The translations under genes and the position numbers were made by a program. Shown here piece by piece: positions 48,000 through 61,808 of a DNA stretch of 64,000 nucleotides. This stretch comes from Urechis unicinctus (taxonomy: Eukaryota; Annelida; Polychaeta; Xenopneusta; Urechidae). How positions within the stretch are numbered: the first letter of the stretch is position 1; every line of letters begins with the position of its first letter. The stretch is from the NCBI GenBank assembly GCA_034190875.2, contig CM067345.1:27466811-27530810 (forward strand), given 5' to 3'. The notes below the pieces were generated by a model, which worked only from the letters and a program-made list of their open reading frames with translations, was not told the origin of the DNA and did no database searches.

Positions 48000-50900
48000 A
48001 ATAAAAGATATCTCCAAAATAAAAAACCAGCAAACTGAAATAAAAGGTGCCTTGCTAGATGTGCCGCGTGTATTCATTTAAAGAATTCCGTTGTTCTAAT
48101 GTACATCATTAATAGTTACACACTGCGCAGATAATACCACATTACCGCAGTGAAAGATAAAAACAAGTTATCATTACATGTAACAAAAACTGCATAGGTT
48201 TCCGTTGCCGAAGTTGGGACAACGCGTTTTATTAACATATGCGCGGCGATGAAATTAACAAAATCCTAGGTCAAACAACATACAATAGATATACGCAGTC
48301 TTGTTATTGCATAGGATACCAATGGATACTCACATAACCACGTCATTGGCTATCTATTTAAACTGAGCCAAACCAGCTGCTGCAAACCTGGTGGAATAAG
48401 ACGTGTCGGCTAACTGTATGCTTTAATTATTAAACGCTTTAATTAAATATCGATACAGAATAATGAGCCCAGACGTATGCACATGTCTTGTAAAATCAGC
48501 TTTCTTGGCATTGCTGCGGAATTCTTCTTATAAGCATTGTAATCGGCTTTTAATAACATGTTTTAGTATCACATCAAAAGAACAAACTGAAATCGGTTAC
48601 AAAGCTGAATCAGGTATGATTTAGTAATACTTTGCGCTTTGTGTGGATGCGCAGAAACTTTCAAGTGAATTCATTCGAGGTTTAGTAAGTTGATAACAGA
48701 TGAATGCGCAAATGTGTGTATCATGAATATGCACCCATTTATAGGCTCAATTGTATTTACTCGCTCATATTGACTGTCGTCATCTGCCGCGTGATGTTTA
48801 ATCATTAATTATGACATTGAATCATCATAGGTAATGACCGTTGCTAGCGCATCAATACTGCACTGGTTTAAATGCCTAAATATTTATCTGATAAGCTAAA
48901 TCCGATATCGATATAAGATGGCAACGATATATAAAGCTGTCGACCACAAAAGGGCGCATTTTTTCTTCAGCAGAAATGCTATATTACAATCGGTCTTATA
49001 TTGCAAATTATGTCACCTAAATCGGATAGAAGCGTTAAGGTGTAATACATAACATGCTGTCAATGTATAATGTGTGGCTTGGGTTTGTGCCAGGAAGAGA
49101 AGAACTCGTACAAATCACAACAATTACTGGATCATCGGATGAGTTTAGTTTGTAAGTACCGGGTTACCGCTTGTAAACTGTCAGATCTTCTTCAAAAGGT
49201 CATTAAATCTTTGGAATAAAAGGTTAGATAGAATTCACTAATACGTTGCGCTGTTATGAAGAGTTGGGCGGAGTTAATGACACCGGGATATAACAATTTA
49301 TTCATGAAGAATGTTTTTTGGGGGTACCAGTTAGCAGTACGAATTCGAACAGCAAATTATTTTTTGAAACATATATAATTAGTTTATCACAATCATTGAG
49401 GCATGGGATAAGAGAAAGAAAAACGCATTGTCGAGATGCAAGATGGCTCAGCCGATTTGTATCCAACGGAATCAATACATTACATGGCATGCAGCTCCTC
49501 GACTGTGATGAATTTAGACAATCGCGTTTTGTTTTACAGCGTCAATCTATTGTCCAACTTATACTAGATGTGAGCATTTACACTCACACTAACGCTCCAA
49601 GTGTTGCGTCAGGAAGGATTAATGGAACGATTATATATGTTGAATGGTGGCTCAAAATTATAGACGTATTTGTTACTGAATCAACAAAAAACATTTGCGT
49701 AGGTAAGCCCCATTTCGCACTGTCATACTGAGGGAGTTCTCAAAGCAGTGCGGTCCTGTATGTATGGCTTTCAAGGAGTGCCTCGGACTAATAGCGCCAT
49801 ACTGTTTTAGCATTAAGCTCTTTCATGGAGAAGTGCATCACATGAATAGCCCGATAAGTTGTATTTCGTTATTCTGAACTGAATTATTGCTTTATCCTGT
49901 TAATATAGTGCATTATTTTGTTGTTGTTGTTGACCAACAGTCGCTCACTATGTAATGATATAAGCGGTCATTGAAATCTTGGTCAACAATTTGGAAATAT
50001 ATCTGATAAATAAGAAACTGAAAAAACGGTGTTTGTTATACAGAACTGTTTCTATTGATTACCTCTATTAAACTATTTAACGATAGAAAATTGACACAAC
50101 ATTGTTTTGTCTTTTCAACAATATATCAAAACCTTCTCATTGACGAGATTGTTCATTTGTAACGTAGTTTGCATGTAATTGTCATCTGCTTTCTAGTTAT
50201 TATTTTTCATTGCACGCTGAGAAAATGATAGATAACAAATGAAGAAGGGAGTACACGAATCTGTCTTCTGCATTTAAATCTCCTTTGTCTCCGTTTGTCA
50301 ATTATTAAATACATGCTTGTATAGATAAATGCTCTTTATAAACTAGATTCCATCCATGATTGCAGTCCTTGGTGCTGCATACGAAATTGTATTCCACCTC
50401 GCAGATTACATGTCACAGTGCGCATAAATTCCAGGCAAGTGAACACAACTCCCTGCTATTCTAACATGCATCAACATTGCCGGCGTTGATGTGCTTGCAA
50501 CGACCTACTAAGTGGTGATTTATGCTCTAGTTGACGATGCCATGGGGTGCAGCCGTGTGCTGAGCGACATTAGTGGCTCCTCCGCATTAACAAACCTAAA
50601 CTTGTCAAGCACCTCAATCGAAACTGACCTCGACGTCAATTGCATGCATGATATCATCAGTCTTATGTAGGACATAGATCGTATACATTAATTGAAGCTT
50701 TTCAGTAAGATTTGGTGCTCTTTGTCGCCATCTGATTATTGTGTAATAACCCTTACAATAACGAAATAATACTGCAAAGTGTTCTATGGAGACGAATCTC
50801 GAGAAAGCCGGATCATAACAGTATTGCACCACCTGATATTTACACATATCACAATGTGAGCACCATATATGCTTGCAATTACAGATGTAAGCTATTACAT

Positions 50901-51150
50901 CCCTGATGTGAAATGACTGGGGGTACTCTTCCTCATGTATCATCAATTAGTTGCATGATCACGCAGACAACGGTAGCAAAATGTCTTATCTTATGGGCTA
51001 GGCATCATGTTATCGATAATGCAGTGAAATAAGCATGGTCAGGACACTTACCTTTTCGGGTTATTATGCGTGATGAGCTTGTAATATGGCATCAGACTTC
51101 TCATTTGTCTAGTATTGTCTAGCACACGCACATACATGATCAATACGTAC
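48000..51150. other. No gene recognised
   Basis: AT-rich sequence. The longest frames (49318-49731 plus, 137 codons; 50614-50946 minus, 110 codons) have no recognisable family. The second contains a Cys cluster, discussed under findings. Confidence 0.5.
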
Positions 51151-51153
51151 ATA

Positions 51154-51365
51154 TTTACATATACATACATACATACATACATACATACATACATACATAC
51201 ATACATACATACATACATACATACATACATACATACATACATACATACATACATACATACATACATACATACATACATACATACATACATACATACATAC
51301 ATACATACATACATACATACATACATACATGCATGCATGCATACATACATACATACATACATACA

Positions 51366-51396
<31 letters not shown>

Positions 51397-51467
51397 GCAT
51401 ACATACATACATACATACATACATACATACATACATACATACATACATACATACATACATACATACA

Positions 51468-51499
<32 letters not shown>

Positions 51500-51965
51500 C
51501 ATACATGATACATACATGCATACATACATACATACATACATACATACATACATACATACATACATACATACATACATACATACATACATACATACATACA
51601 TACATACATACATACATACATACATACATACATACATACATACATACATACATACATACATACATACATACATACATACATACATACATACATACATACA
51701 TACATACATACATACACATACATACATACATACATACATACATACATACATACATACATACATACATACATACATACATACATGCATGCATGCATGCGTG
51801 CGTGCATGCATACATTCATGCATACGTAAATACATACATGCATACATACATATATACATAAGTTCATACATACATACACTCATACCTACATGTATATTCA
51901 TACATATACACATACATGCATACATACAGACTTATATTCATACATAAATATATTCATTTATGCAT
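51154..51965. repeat. (CATA)n tetranucleotide array, about 800 bp
   Basis: Nearly pure ATAC repeats from 51160 to about 51780, interrupted by small CATG patches near 51330, 51396 and 51500, and decaying into CATGCATGCGTG and mixed units to 51965. All long open frames on both strands here (Tyr-Ile-His-Thr and Met-Tyr-Val-Cys periodic) are artefacts of a 4-bp unit. Confidence 0.99.
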
Positions 51966-52383
51966 ACATGCAAATGTGGATGTAAGTCTGCATGCAATGA
52001 AAAATGTGCGTGGTAGGCTAATTGAACTATTCCGGTTTTCAGGAAGCTCATTGGAACTAAGTATTTCTGAGCTTTATCTGTGATTGAGTACGATCAGTTA
52101 TCAGCTTAGCTGCATGTTTACTCAACGTTGCATGATCGGGCCAAATCTCCCGAGGCAAATGTATCCTTTTGCTTTAAATTCCAGCTAGGATTGTATTTCT
52201 TTCGGCGATACACTGATTAGAGTTATGCAGTCTGTCAATTTGGGAAAGTGCATACTACAATGTAGCCATTATATAGAGAGTCAAATCACATTCAGTCATA
52301 TCTTCATCTTGTTATTCTGTCAAATCATGTTGACATTTGTAAGGACGTATTCGTTGGTTTTCAGGTGAAGGTTGCTGCAATCC
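51966..52383. other. No gene recognised
   Basis: Spacer with nothing supported. Confidence 0.5.
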
Positions 52384-52785
52384 CTACCCTCTCAATTATT
52401 GACGCATTTACAGCCCTTCCATCCACAAGCCCATTGACATCATTAACTGAACAACCTGAAAATGATCAGCCGCTCATTATTTAAATTATCTGTAATATAA
52501 TGATCATTATGTGACCATCAATCGCAGGCGCTCCTAAGCAATCGACAAAATGGCCCTCTGTGCAACGTTGATAACGGCTTATTACACTACCCTCTCAATT
52601 ATGACGCATCCTTCCATCCACAAGCCCAGCCCTTGACATCATTTCCTGAAAATGATCAGCCGCTAATTATTTAAATTATCTGTAATATAATGATCATTAT
52701 GTGACCATCAATCGCAGGCGCTCCTAAGCAATCGACAAAATGGCTCAGCCCTAACACATGTGCAACTTGATAACGGCTTATTACT
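52384..52785. repeat. 203-bp tandem duplication
   Basis: CTACCCTCTCAATTATTGACGC starts copy 1 at 52384, and CTACCCTCTCAATTATGACGC starts copy 2 at 52587. The central block (GATCAGCCGCT.ATTATTTAA to CAATCGACAAAATGGC) is nearly identical, while the edges carry several indels. Both copies end in GATAACGGCTTATTAC. Confidence 0.93.
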
Positions 52786-52789
52786 AAGA

Positions 52790-55700
52790 GTAAGATGCAT
52801 TTAGATGGCATATGCGAAAATGTCAAGCTTCTCTTCCTCCATATATGTCCTTGATCAAGTTGGAATTCCATTAAGTTAAGTGAAGAAAACGCATATGTGA
52901 CACGAGTGGACCCTGAGCGTGCAATGTGAATTTTAATGTCAAGGAGCGTTTGATTTGCACCTGTGCACTTAACCCGACCCTAAGTAGAACTATTAAGTCA
53001 CGTTCAGTCCATTGCCCTCTTTGGATACAACGCCTATGAAATGGACCAATTAAAACATCTTATAGCCAACTGAAAGTATTACTACTACCTCGCGTGTAAT
53101 AGCCAATGCCTACGCGTGTATACCACCGTGCAGACTTCAGCAGACTATGCCAAATTACATCTCTCATGTACTCCTAACCGTATGGTTTTAATAATAACAT
53201 ATTACTCTGAGAATCGCTTTGCATGATGAAGTTCTCACGAATTTACCTCTGCTCATCAGCAATGCTGTTATATCTTTTGTGTGAAAAAAAAAAAACAATT
53301 TCAAAAAAAACAAAAACTCACAAAAATGCTCTTTTTGAATTTAAAAAAAAATTAAAATCAATGGCATGAGACAGATGATGTGGCTTTTGCTCTTTTTGAA
53401 TTTAGCCCTCAATGACCTGAGATAATACATTGTCCCTTCTGTTGTCGTTTTAAACACAAATTATGTTTTCTCCAAAGCAAATTTTTTTCAAATGAACATT
53501 TCCAAACTTTGGATCAACAATATTATGTAAGCTATTTTTGCTGTGAACGTTTCAGATGCACGAAATGCACTTGAAACAATATACCACTCTCTTTTGGATA
53601 ACTCAGTTGACCTTTAGCTCAAGCACTACGATGAACATGCCATATTGAAAAAAGAAGCAAACGAAATCAGCTGCGACAGGTGAGGTTTGAGTTACTCATT
53701 CCAATTAACAGAAATTTATAGTTGATGAAGCGTAATGATGCAAAAACACTGAATTTGATTACTACATAATTGAATCGACAATATATTTACTCCATCACAA
53801 GCCAACTGGAAGGTTGGTTTTAAACAATTTGGTGCCTCGCGAGTTGGGAGAGGCTGATAGAGCATAGGGTCTTGTATATGTTTCAAGGGTTACAGTAACC
53901 AGCAACAGAATATAATTTCGGTGAGGATGTTAGAATCAAAGACACCTTGTTACATACGACAGTTGTTAGATCGATATATTTGTATAACCCCTAATTTCTT
54001 TAAATAAGTACCGTACACAGAGTACAATCGTCTATCAGCGTGTCCCACTGTGATTAATAAAACATATTCTCAAAGAGCAATGCAGATGCAAAAACTGCAG
54101 CATAAACAAAACGAACACTTACAACTGAGACACTAGTAAGACAATGATGTTTTATAAATTAACTACAAATGCTTGGATTATATTTTATTTGCTCTCTTGT
54201 AATTTCTCAAATTCACTTACTTGTAGCTCTAGGTAGATATGCACCGACTCATCACAAAGAGTCAGACTCATCTAGGATCTACGGACATTATTAATTGTAT
54301 GCACTTATTATAATCGCTGTTTACTACTTATGCATTGAAACATGACGTATTCATATTCTTACTATTATCAAGAGATCATTTAGTAAAAGGATATGTGTTC
54401 CGATTCTAATAGAAATAGGAACACGTGGCCCAACGGGATAACACATCTTGAAACTGCTATACGGTAGGTTGTATTGTGTTCAACTCGTGCCTTGTCAAAA
54501 AGGATTGGTCATATACGTTTGATTAACACTGTGCCCTGTGAGGAATTAAGACTAGAGTAGAAAAAAATCCAAATTTGATCTCAACGTTTGAGCTAAATAG
54601 GTATAAATCCCTTTTGTTGCTCACTTTTCACAAACTAATTAATGCCATCACAGAAGAAAAAGTTTATAAAAAAAACGAAAAGCAATTTAGTTACTGTCCG
54701 CGAAGTGAGTGCATTTACATACAAAGAAGGGGGTGGAATGTAAAAAGGAAACTATAACACACAACCCCATGTACGTCTAACTGTCCCTATTTTAAGGCGA
54801 GTCACCAAGAAGAGGTGCTGAGATAGCAACCCAAATGATAATAACAACTAGTGCGAATCACACCGCATATTATTTACCACCTGCCAGATTTCTCCCTGCG
54901 ACCTTATTGAAGGTCGGATATGGCATGCTTCCTTTCGTTGTCTAAATTTTACTTGGTCAATGGCCAATAAATATATCTGGTCGCCGCAGTTTAATGTTTT
55001 GCTACTGACCATTATAGTCTTAGTAAATTCACATGCATTTCATAAACAGCTGAAATCAATCTGCAATCGGCACATAGAGGAGCAGGATAACTACATTTCG
55101 TGATGGCAGTTTACTCATATCCAAATTGTGCTTCATAAACTCTAACGACTTTTAAATGATCTTGTTTGACGTTAAGAATTATTAATCTGCGAAAGCATGG
55201 TGATGCTGTAGACAAATGTCCAACTCATCACCTTACGTTTCTGTTGCAGCGTTTTTCATTGCCGACAGTGCTGATGGACAGCAGGTTATTTAGTAGACTG
55301 AAAGGTGGAGAGTTATTGGTGTTAAGTTCCAATACCCTGTCAACTTACATCGGAAACGTGAGACGACATCTCTTTCTAATATTTACCTTCCGCACTAGAT
55401 GCACTATGGATTCTTCCTTGTGCATTGACTAAGGTGATTTTGGCAACACGTGTAAACAATTTGAAGGGCGTGGTACGCAAAAACGCTTGTAATTAACTAT
55501 TCCTTATTCAAAAATTGATACACCCGTAACTGTCTAATTTCACAATACAAAGTGGCTAACACCTCAAAAAAGGAATCGCAATGTCCATGAAGGCATTTTA
55601 TATTGCTTTGATGATAAATATGCTAATATAGTTTTAATCACTATGCGTGAATTTATATCTAAATCTGCTTTGTCTAAAGATTAAAGCCGAATTTGAATGA

Positions 55701-58700
55701 GCAAACATTGTATCTACTCTTTTCATAGCCTCGTTACATTTTACATGCAACGCATCATCTCTGTAATGATCATGCACAAACGCCGTGATTAGCGTTTTCT
55801 TGCAAAATGTTGCAAAGGTGATTAGGCTGTTATGGTGCGACTCAGAAATATAGACATAGACAATTTATAATGTTAATGTGCATAGATAGACCCAGCGCTA
55901 GACAAAGCTTTGAGATATGCAAGGTGGTTTCTAGGAACTGAGTGTTGCTGGATTGGTATATATTAACATGGCCTAAATATAACGCAATACATTCACATTG
56001 TGTCTTTTAGCATAAAAACAGTATATGGTTGTGATGGCGAGGAAATAATTGTATAGTGACTAATCAGACTATTATAAGTTTTACTGCGTTTGTTTGTGTA
56101 AAAGGCCGGTATTTTTCAGTTTGGTACTGTGCGATGGCCGTCAATTCAATCACTATCATGTAAAAATAATATCCGAACATAATACACCTTGGTCAGTAAA
56201 TAATGCAGAAAATTTAGCAGCACTAGATTGGTTCGTTTTCCGAAAAATACACTTTACCATAACTTAACCCATTGCTGGCACAATTAACCGCCATTAAGTC
56301 TGGGTAAATTAATGTTGGTGCAATTTTGATAACCACAGTTTCTTTAATGATTTGTACCAATGTGACATTAAACTATAATGATGGATAAATATCTGCGTGC
56401 TTCCATTTCTAAGACTATTTTACCTGGGACCATATCTTCCATGCCTGGCTTCCGTTCTCTTACCGTATACGAATTTAAACCACTTTAAACTACCAATATT
56501 CCGTCTTATAACTACAACCCTTTGGGCCTGACCTCTTTATTTATTCCCATATACCAAGCACTCCTTTCGTACTAGTGGCTTCAATCTGTTCTCAGTATTT
56601 GCGTTTGTGAGTATTTGTATATAAAAGCGTGTATCTGGTATGTATGTAAGTTTGAGAGTGTACTATCTACTACTATCTCGGGACAAGTGATCTATTGCGA
56701 AAGTGATTCGTAGCCAGTTTTATCTTGTCTATCTGCGTTCAATTGTATGTCCTCTGATTTTGAAAGGTTTGCAGGCATAAACAGTGGTGGTGTCACTCAG
56801 GTATCTACAGTTTTAGTTAATTATTCGTCCAAATAATGCCCACAATCAAGCTATAATTGTCTAAGGGTTAACATTTGGTTTAGCATGTTATTAAAGTTTG
56901 TGAGATAGCATCAACAATAAGATGCAAGTGACGTATCATGTGATATAATAGGACGGTAAAATAGTCGCAGTAATTGTCTGTTCGTCATTTTGTGTTGCTG
57001 TATTTGTTCTTCAATACTGTGTTCTTGCAAAGCACAATGAATCTCATGTGGATGATCATGTAGCATCCTGTCATGCTAGCGAAGCTGATGTACATATAGT
57101 TATTACTAATTTAATGGAGTTGCTAGTGCCCATTTACTTAATTTTACTTTTTGTCCCTTACTGTAAAATTGTTAAAATCGCTTAACTTAAGAATGATTGA
57201 TATAAAAATCGTTTACGAAGATATTCATATCCAACAGCCAAGATGTGCTTCATTAAGTAAATATAAAATTATTCTATTCATAATACTGAAATGTCTGACA
57301 AATTGTATATCAGTTAAATGATGAGTATTACAAATGTCATTCATTTATGAAGAATTAATGACGAGATATGAAGATGTTCCCTCGGCAAAACAGTGGCTAA
57401 GGTAAGCGGTTATATCAATGATCTTTTCTAAATTATGCAGACAACTACCTGATGCAACACATTGGAAGAGAAGTAGCTGGAGAGCATATGATGGAGATAT
57501 GTGTGCAACCATCTTAGTGATGCTAGCTCCGGATATCAGGTAACTATTTTCCGGCGACTTCACCTCCAGAAGTGTGCTTGCCGAAGTAATTATTTCGCCT
57601 ATTAGAAACGTGAGCTCAAAAAGGCATTCATACGTCCCACCAGTACCTCGACATTAAACCGCCTTCGAATACTTGCCTTTTTGTTATTACAATAGCATCG
57701 TCAAATAGAACTAGTTCTTGTCATACTTCGGTCATTTTAGTCACGCACAGCCGCAATTTTGCTTCGCCCAGTAAGTAAAACCGTACAATATATGCAACAA
57801 GCTCTGAATAACTTGGCTTTCATAGTTTGTAAACGTGTAGCTTGTCAACGTTATTGATTTCAGTCGTCACACTGCTGCTCCACATCCTATGGACTGAGCT
57901 TTAAATCTTCGTAGGTCATGCATTTGGATTATCACAAGCTCCGATGTATGCGGCAGTACATATCATGTGTGCATTACATTCATAACGTGACCAAGGATTG
58001 CAAGTTGAGAGAATCACGAGCAACCGCATGCGATCCAACTGTTAAGTTCTTGCGTTTGGATGTGCATTCTTTATTATTATTATTTTTACGTCTATTATCA
58101 TACATTATATTACTGTTACCCCGTTGACATTAGTAAAAATGGGATAATGAAAGCTGCATACCTAGCTATACAAATGTGAGCAAACTATAGTGCACTTACC
58201 TATGGAAGTGTTATGCAATTAGTTTAGTAAACGGTTGCTGATAACTCTTTGTGATTTTCCAGCTGATGTGGAACTGCCATCTAGTTCACCAAGCAACAAA
58301 AATGTTGCCAAATACTACGATTTATTTGAAGTAAACCAGTGCACCTTTAAATCTTGACTCTTTTACGGTACTCTGCCCTAATTTCACTCCATTGTGCCAG
58401 ACAAAATTGCTACACCAAATTGATTATTTTGGAATTCAAGCTCGTACGGCTATGTGTAGAATGTAATAGCACCCGGATGGTGCATATGCTGTCAACCAAT
58501 TAATCATATAAACCTTGTATATGGGTTTCTCGTTTCTTATATTATTATATATTGCCATTTCCTCATCACCTTCATTACCATGTTTCAAGCTGCTATCAAT
58601 ATCGTATAACCACGTATAGTTGCACGTCATTTAGGGCCAGTGTTCGTCAATGGTGGCAGCCAGAAACACAACATATCACACGCGTTTTTTATAACCCGGG

Positions 58701-60445
58701 GGTGACTGATGAGGCATAAGTGACCTATTGATATTATAAAAAGATGCAAGAGGGAAGTATGATTACTAATCATTACGCAAGTATATGCAAGGAGCACTAC
58801 AGCAAGAGGCCCTTCATGGACAAGCGTGAAAACAAAATTTATAAGCGCTGTTCAAAAGTTGCGTTTTAAGGGACAAGGCAATTTCGATCTACCGCTCTAA
58901 TTAGTCGATCGAGGCTCGGTTATAGAACACATTTTGTTCATTGTGTTTTCAGTCACCTACATCAACATGTTCCGCTGTATTTGTTATTGAGGGGTGGCGG
59001 CAGGTTTGTTAAACCGTTCAGTGCGTTATCTTCTAAATAAACTGCAACTAATATAACAAACAGAAAACATTCTTGGCGCATATATAGTCTACTAATGAAA
59101 TAACTGGGACCGCACTCGTAGGGATTCATGGTGTTCTGCATAATAACAGAAGCGGGCGAATCGTGTGATACATTCAAACATCGCCGCGCTTTGTTGTTCA
59201 CACAATGCTCCGATCAAAGTTGGACGAGACGATCGCGTATATTTCTATCTGTATTGAAATTCCGTTGAAAAAGTTGAAAAAAGGAAATGTGCACAAAACT
59301 GCTTCGACTTAGCAATGTCTTAACACGAACGCATGGCTAATCAATCTGGGAATATGCATATGTATCTACAGTTCCGTACACTAAGATATAAAATATGCAT
59401 TGTTGATTCGTCGGGATACTCCAGAGATTGCTCTATATCTATAGTGCGACTCATGAAGCACCTAAGTCTGTTTACGGGCAAGGCATCAGTAATTTAGCCA
59501 CACATGGAATTCAGTCTTGTATGAATAAGTACATGGCGTGATGCATTTGTGTAAGAACGTTAGGATGTTATGTTCGGTCTATACAAGCCATAATGATATT
59601 AAATTATGAACGCACGAACGTTATATGAATACACAGTGTAGTCAAGATTATCCAGGAATTTCAAGACAAAACTGCACCATTACGTAATATGAATCAAAAC
59701 GCACCATACCAGAAGAACTATATAATTCATTTGCTATGGAAATGCCAAAGTATAAAGTTTTCATGGTGAAAGAAATATATATTACATTCCATATCGAGCG
59801 AGTTATCAATTACTCTATTGAGCTGGTCCATTGATAACGGCCTCTTTTATCTGTTTCTATCCATAATCAACGAATCAAAATCATATAAAAAAAAATTATG
59901 GAAGCCAAGCTGCAACATGTCAACACACAATCGCCCGAGTTGGACCTGACTTATACCGCCTGGTGAATGAGCAAATTTTCTCATGAACAAGCATTGAAGA
60001 CATCATCCTCATATAAATTATCCAATCAGGCGGACTTTCAATATATATTTCTATACATCAGATGATATCAACCCATGAATGTCATGTGCTCTATTACAAT
60101 CGGTGTTCCAGAACAAAGCTGTTAAATCGTCTTTAACAAGGAATGTCATTAGAACCCGTTACAACAGTCAATTACATACAAAGCATATAGTTGGCTTGGT
60201 CGTGTTTCACGTGGACAATTAGACAAGAGAATACTTCTTATGTGAGTGCTCGTAGACACATATGAACTGTGGTTTAAAGGGTACATTTAAAAGTCAGTAG
60301 CAAATAATATTACATATGTGATACATGTTGCCTGTATGTAGCAAAGTTGCATGTTTTTTTTACAATCCATAACTTATTTTTAAAAATAGTACCACCACGA
60401 ATAAGACAAAGACCAACTACCTCCTTCTCTTCATGGGCGCCCACT
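52790..60445. other. No gene recognised
   Basis: About 7.6 kb of AT-rich, apparently unique sequence. A-rich tracts at 53286-53355 contain a small repeat (TGCTCTTTTTGAATTTA at 53327 and 53389). Frames of 60-88 codons (for example 55166-55432 and 57345-57563 minus) show no family signal. No RNA gene found. Single short exons of an intron-rich gene could be missed here. Confidence 0.5.
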
Positions 60446-60449
60446 GGGA

Positions 60450-61170
60450 ATTGATCGCGGCATTGTTTGATATCATCATAAATATCATGGAGGTGACTGA
60501 TAACATCTCATCTATCACGGCTTTGATTAAAAACATCACAACTAAGTCGGCGCTGACTAATAGAATCACAGCGGTTATGCTGTTGCTTGATAACATCACA
60601 ATTATCACGGCTTTGATTAAGAAAAGCACAAATATCACGGCGTTGATTGATAGCATCATAACTATCTCTGCTTTGATTGATAACAACACAACTATCACGT
60701 CGTTGATTAATAGCATCACACATATCAAGGCGTTGATTGATAAGATCAAAACCATCCGGGCTTTGATTAATAGCATCATAACCATCACGGCGTTGATTGA
60801 TAGCATCATATCTACCACGGCGTTGATTGATAACATCACAACTATCTCAGCGTTGATAACATCAAAACCATAAAGGCGTTGATTGATCAACATCACAACT
60901 ATCGCTGCGTTGATTGATAACCTCTCAACCATTGCCGCTTTGATTGACGGCATCATAACCATCGCGACATTGATTGATAACAACACAACTATCACGGCGT
61001 TGATTGATAGCATCACAACTATCACGACGTTGATTGATAGCATCACAACTATCACGGCGTTGATTGATAGAATCACACCTATCACGGCGGCGATTGATAG
61101 CATCACAACTATCACGGTGATAACATATCAACCATCACGGCGTTGATTTATAATATCACAACTTTCGCCA
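60450..61170. repeat. 30-bp minisatellite, about 24 units
   Basis: Consensus unit GCATCACAACTATCACGGCG followed by TTGATTGATA. Outer units on the left are more diverged, those around 60980-61090 nearly identical, and one unit near 60850-60890 is shortened. Because 30 is a multiple of 3, frames of up to 232 codons stay open on the minus strand and 146 on the plus strand with a 10-residue period. Confidence 0.97.
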
Positions 61171-61388
61171 AATATGTTATCTTCTAAAACCATGATAAAG
61201 TCAATAATATTTCGCCCTCTATGATCGTGACAAATTGTCTGGTCAGTAATATCAAATATCTGGACCATGCGTACGAAATAAATGCTATCATTATATCATT
61301 TGAGGCTAAACATTACCTACATCTCTTCAACCATTGGAACATCCACAGAAAGCTCTTTGCGTTTCCGCTAAGCAATGAATACATATGG

Positions 61389-61808
61389 ACCAAGGCAATA
61401 GGGAGTACATATTTAACTGGATTTTCCAGGAAATGTCATTAGGTGCCTGTATGGGAAAGCCTTAGCAGCTACTGAAACGCAAATGTGAAGATGTTAGATG
61501 TTCATCGTTCATATTCATGAAGGCTTTGGGGGAACAAATATATTGCCAGCTATTGCTCAACTAAAAATCGATTTCATATCAGTTATTACAAAATGCGCAT
61601 TCGAACATTTTCTTCTGCATATATTCCAGATGTTCTATCTATATGTAAGACTATGTCTGTTTTCACGCCGGTGTGATTGCGCCTAGATTAAGACAAATAC
61701 ATAAATAACTGTCAGTAATATACATTCAGTGTGTAGTTTTAGCTTCGATAGAACTCACAAAAGGATAAAGCAGGCAGCATCAATTCTACATGGATCATGC
61801 TAACCTTG
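61389..61808. repeat. 0.4-kb direct duplication, left copy
   Basis: Matches 62531-62943 at high identity (ACCAAGGCAATAGGGAGTAC to CATGCTAACCTTG). It has an extra 8 bp near 61488 and lacks one T near 61427 relative to the right copy. The 62-codon frame at 61498-61686 is present in both copies with a few replacements, but is short and unrecognised. Confidence 0.95.

Noticed and set aside
47602-48033. 143-codon minus-strand frame across the LINE 3' end
   Set aside because: It spans two unrelated elements and overlaps the plus-strand RT scrap; no family content.
49318-49731. 137-codon plus-strand frame
   Set aside because: No ATG at the frame start, no recognisable domain, and a 62-codon antisense frame overlaps its first part; within chance for this much sequence.
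51048-51947. Five overlapping frames of 200-256 codons on both strands
   Set aside because: A 4-bp repeat without stop words stays open in every phase; no gene is implied.
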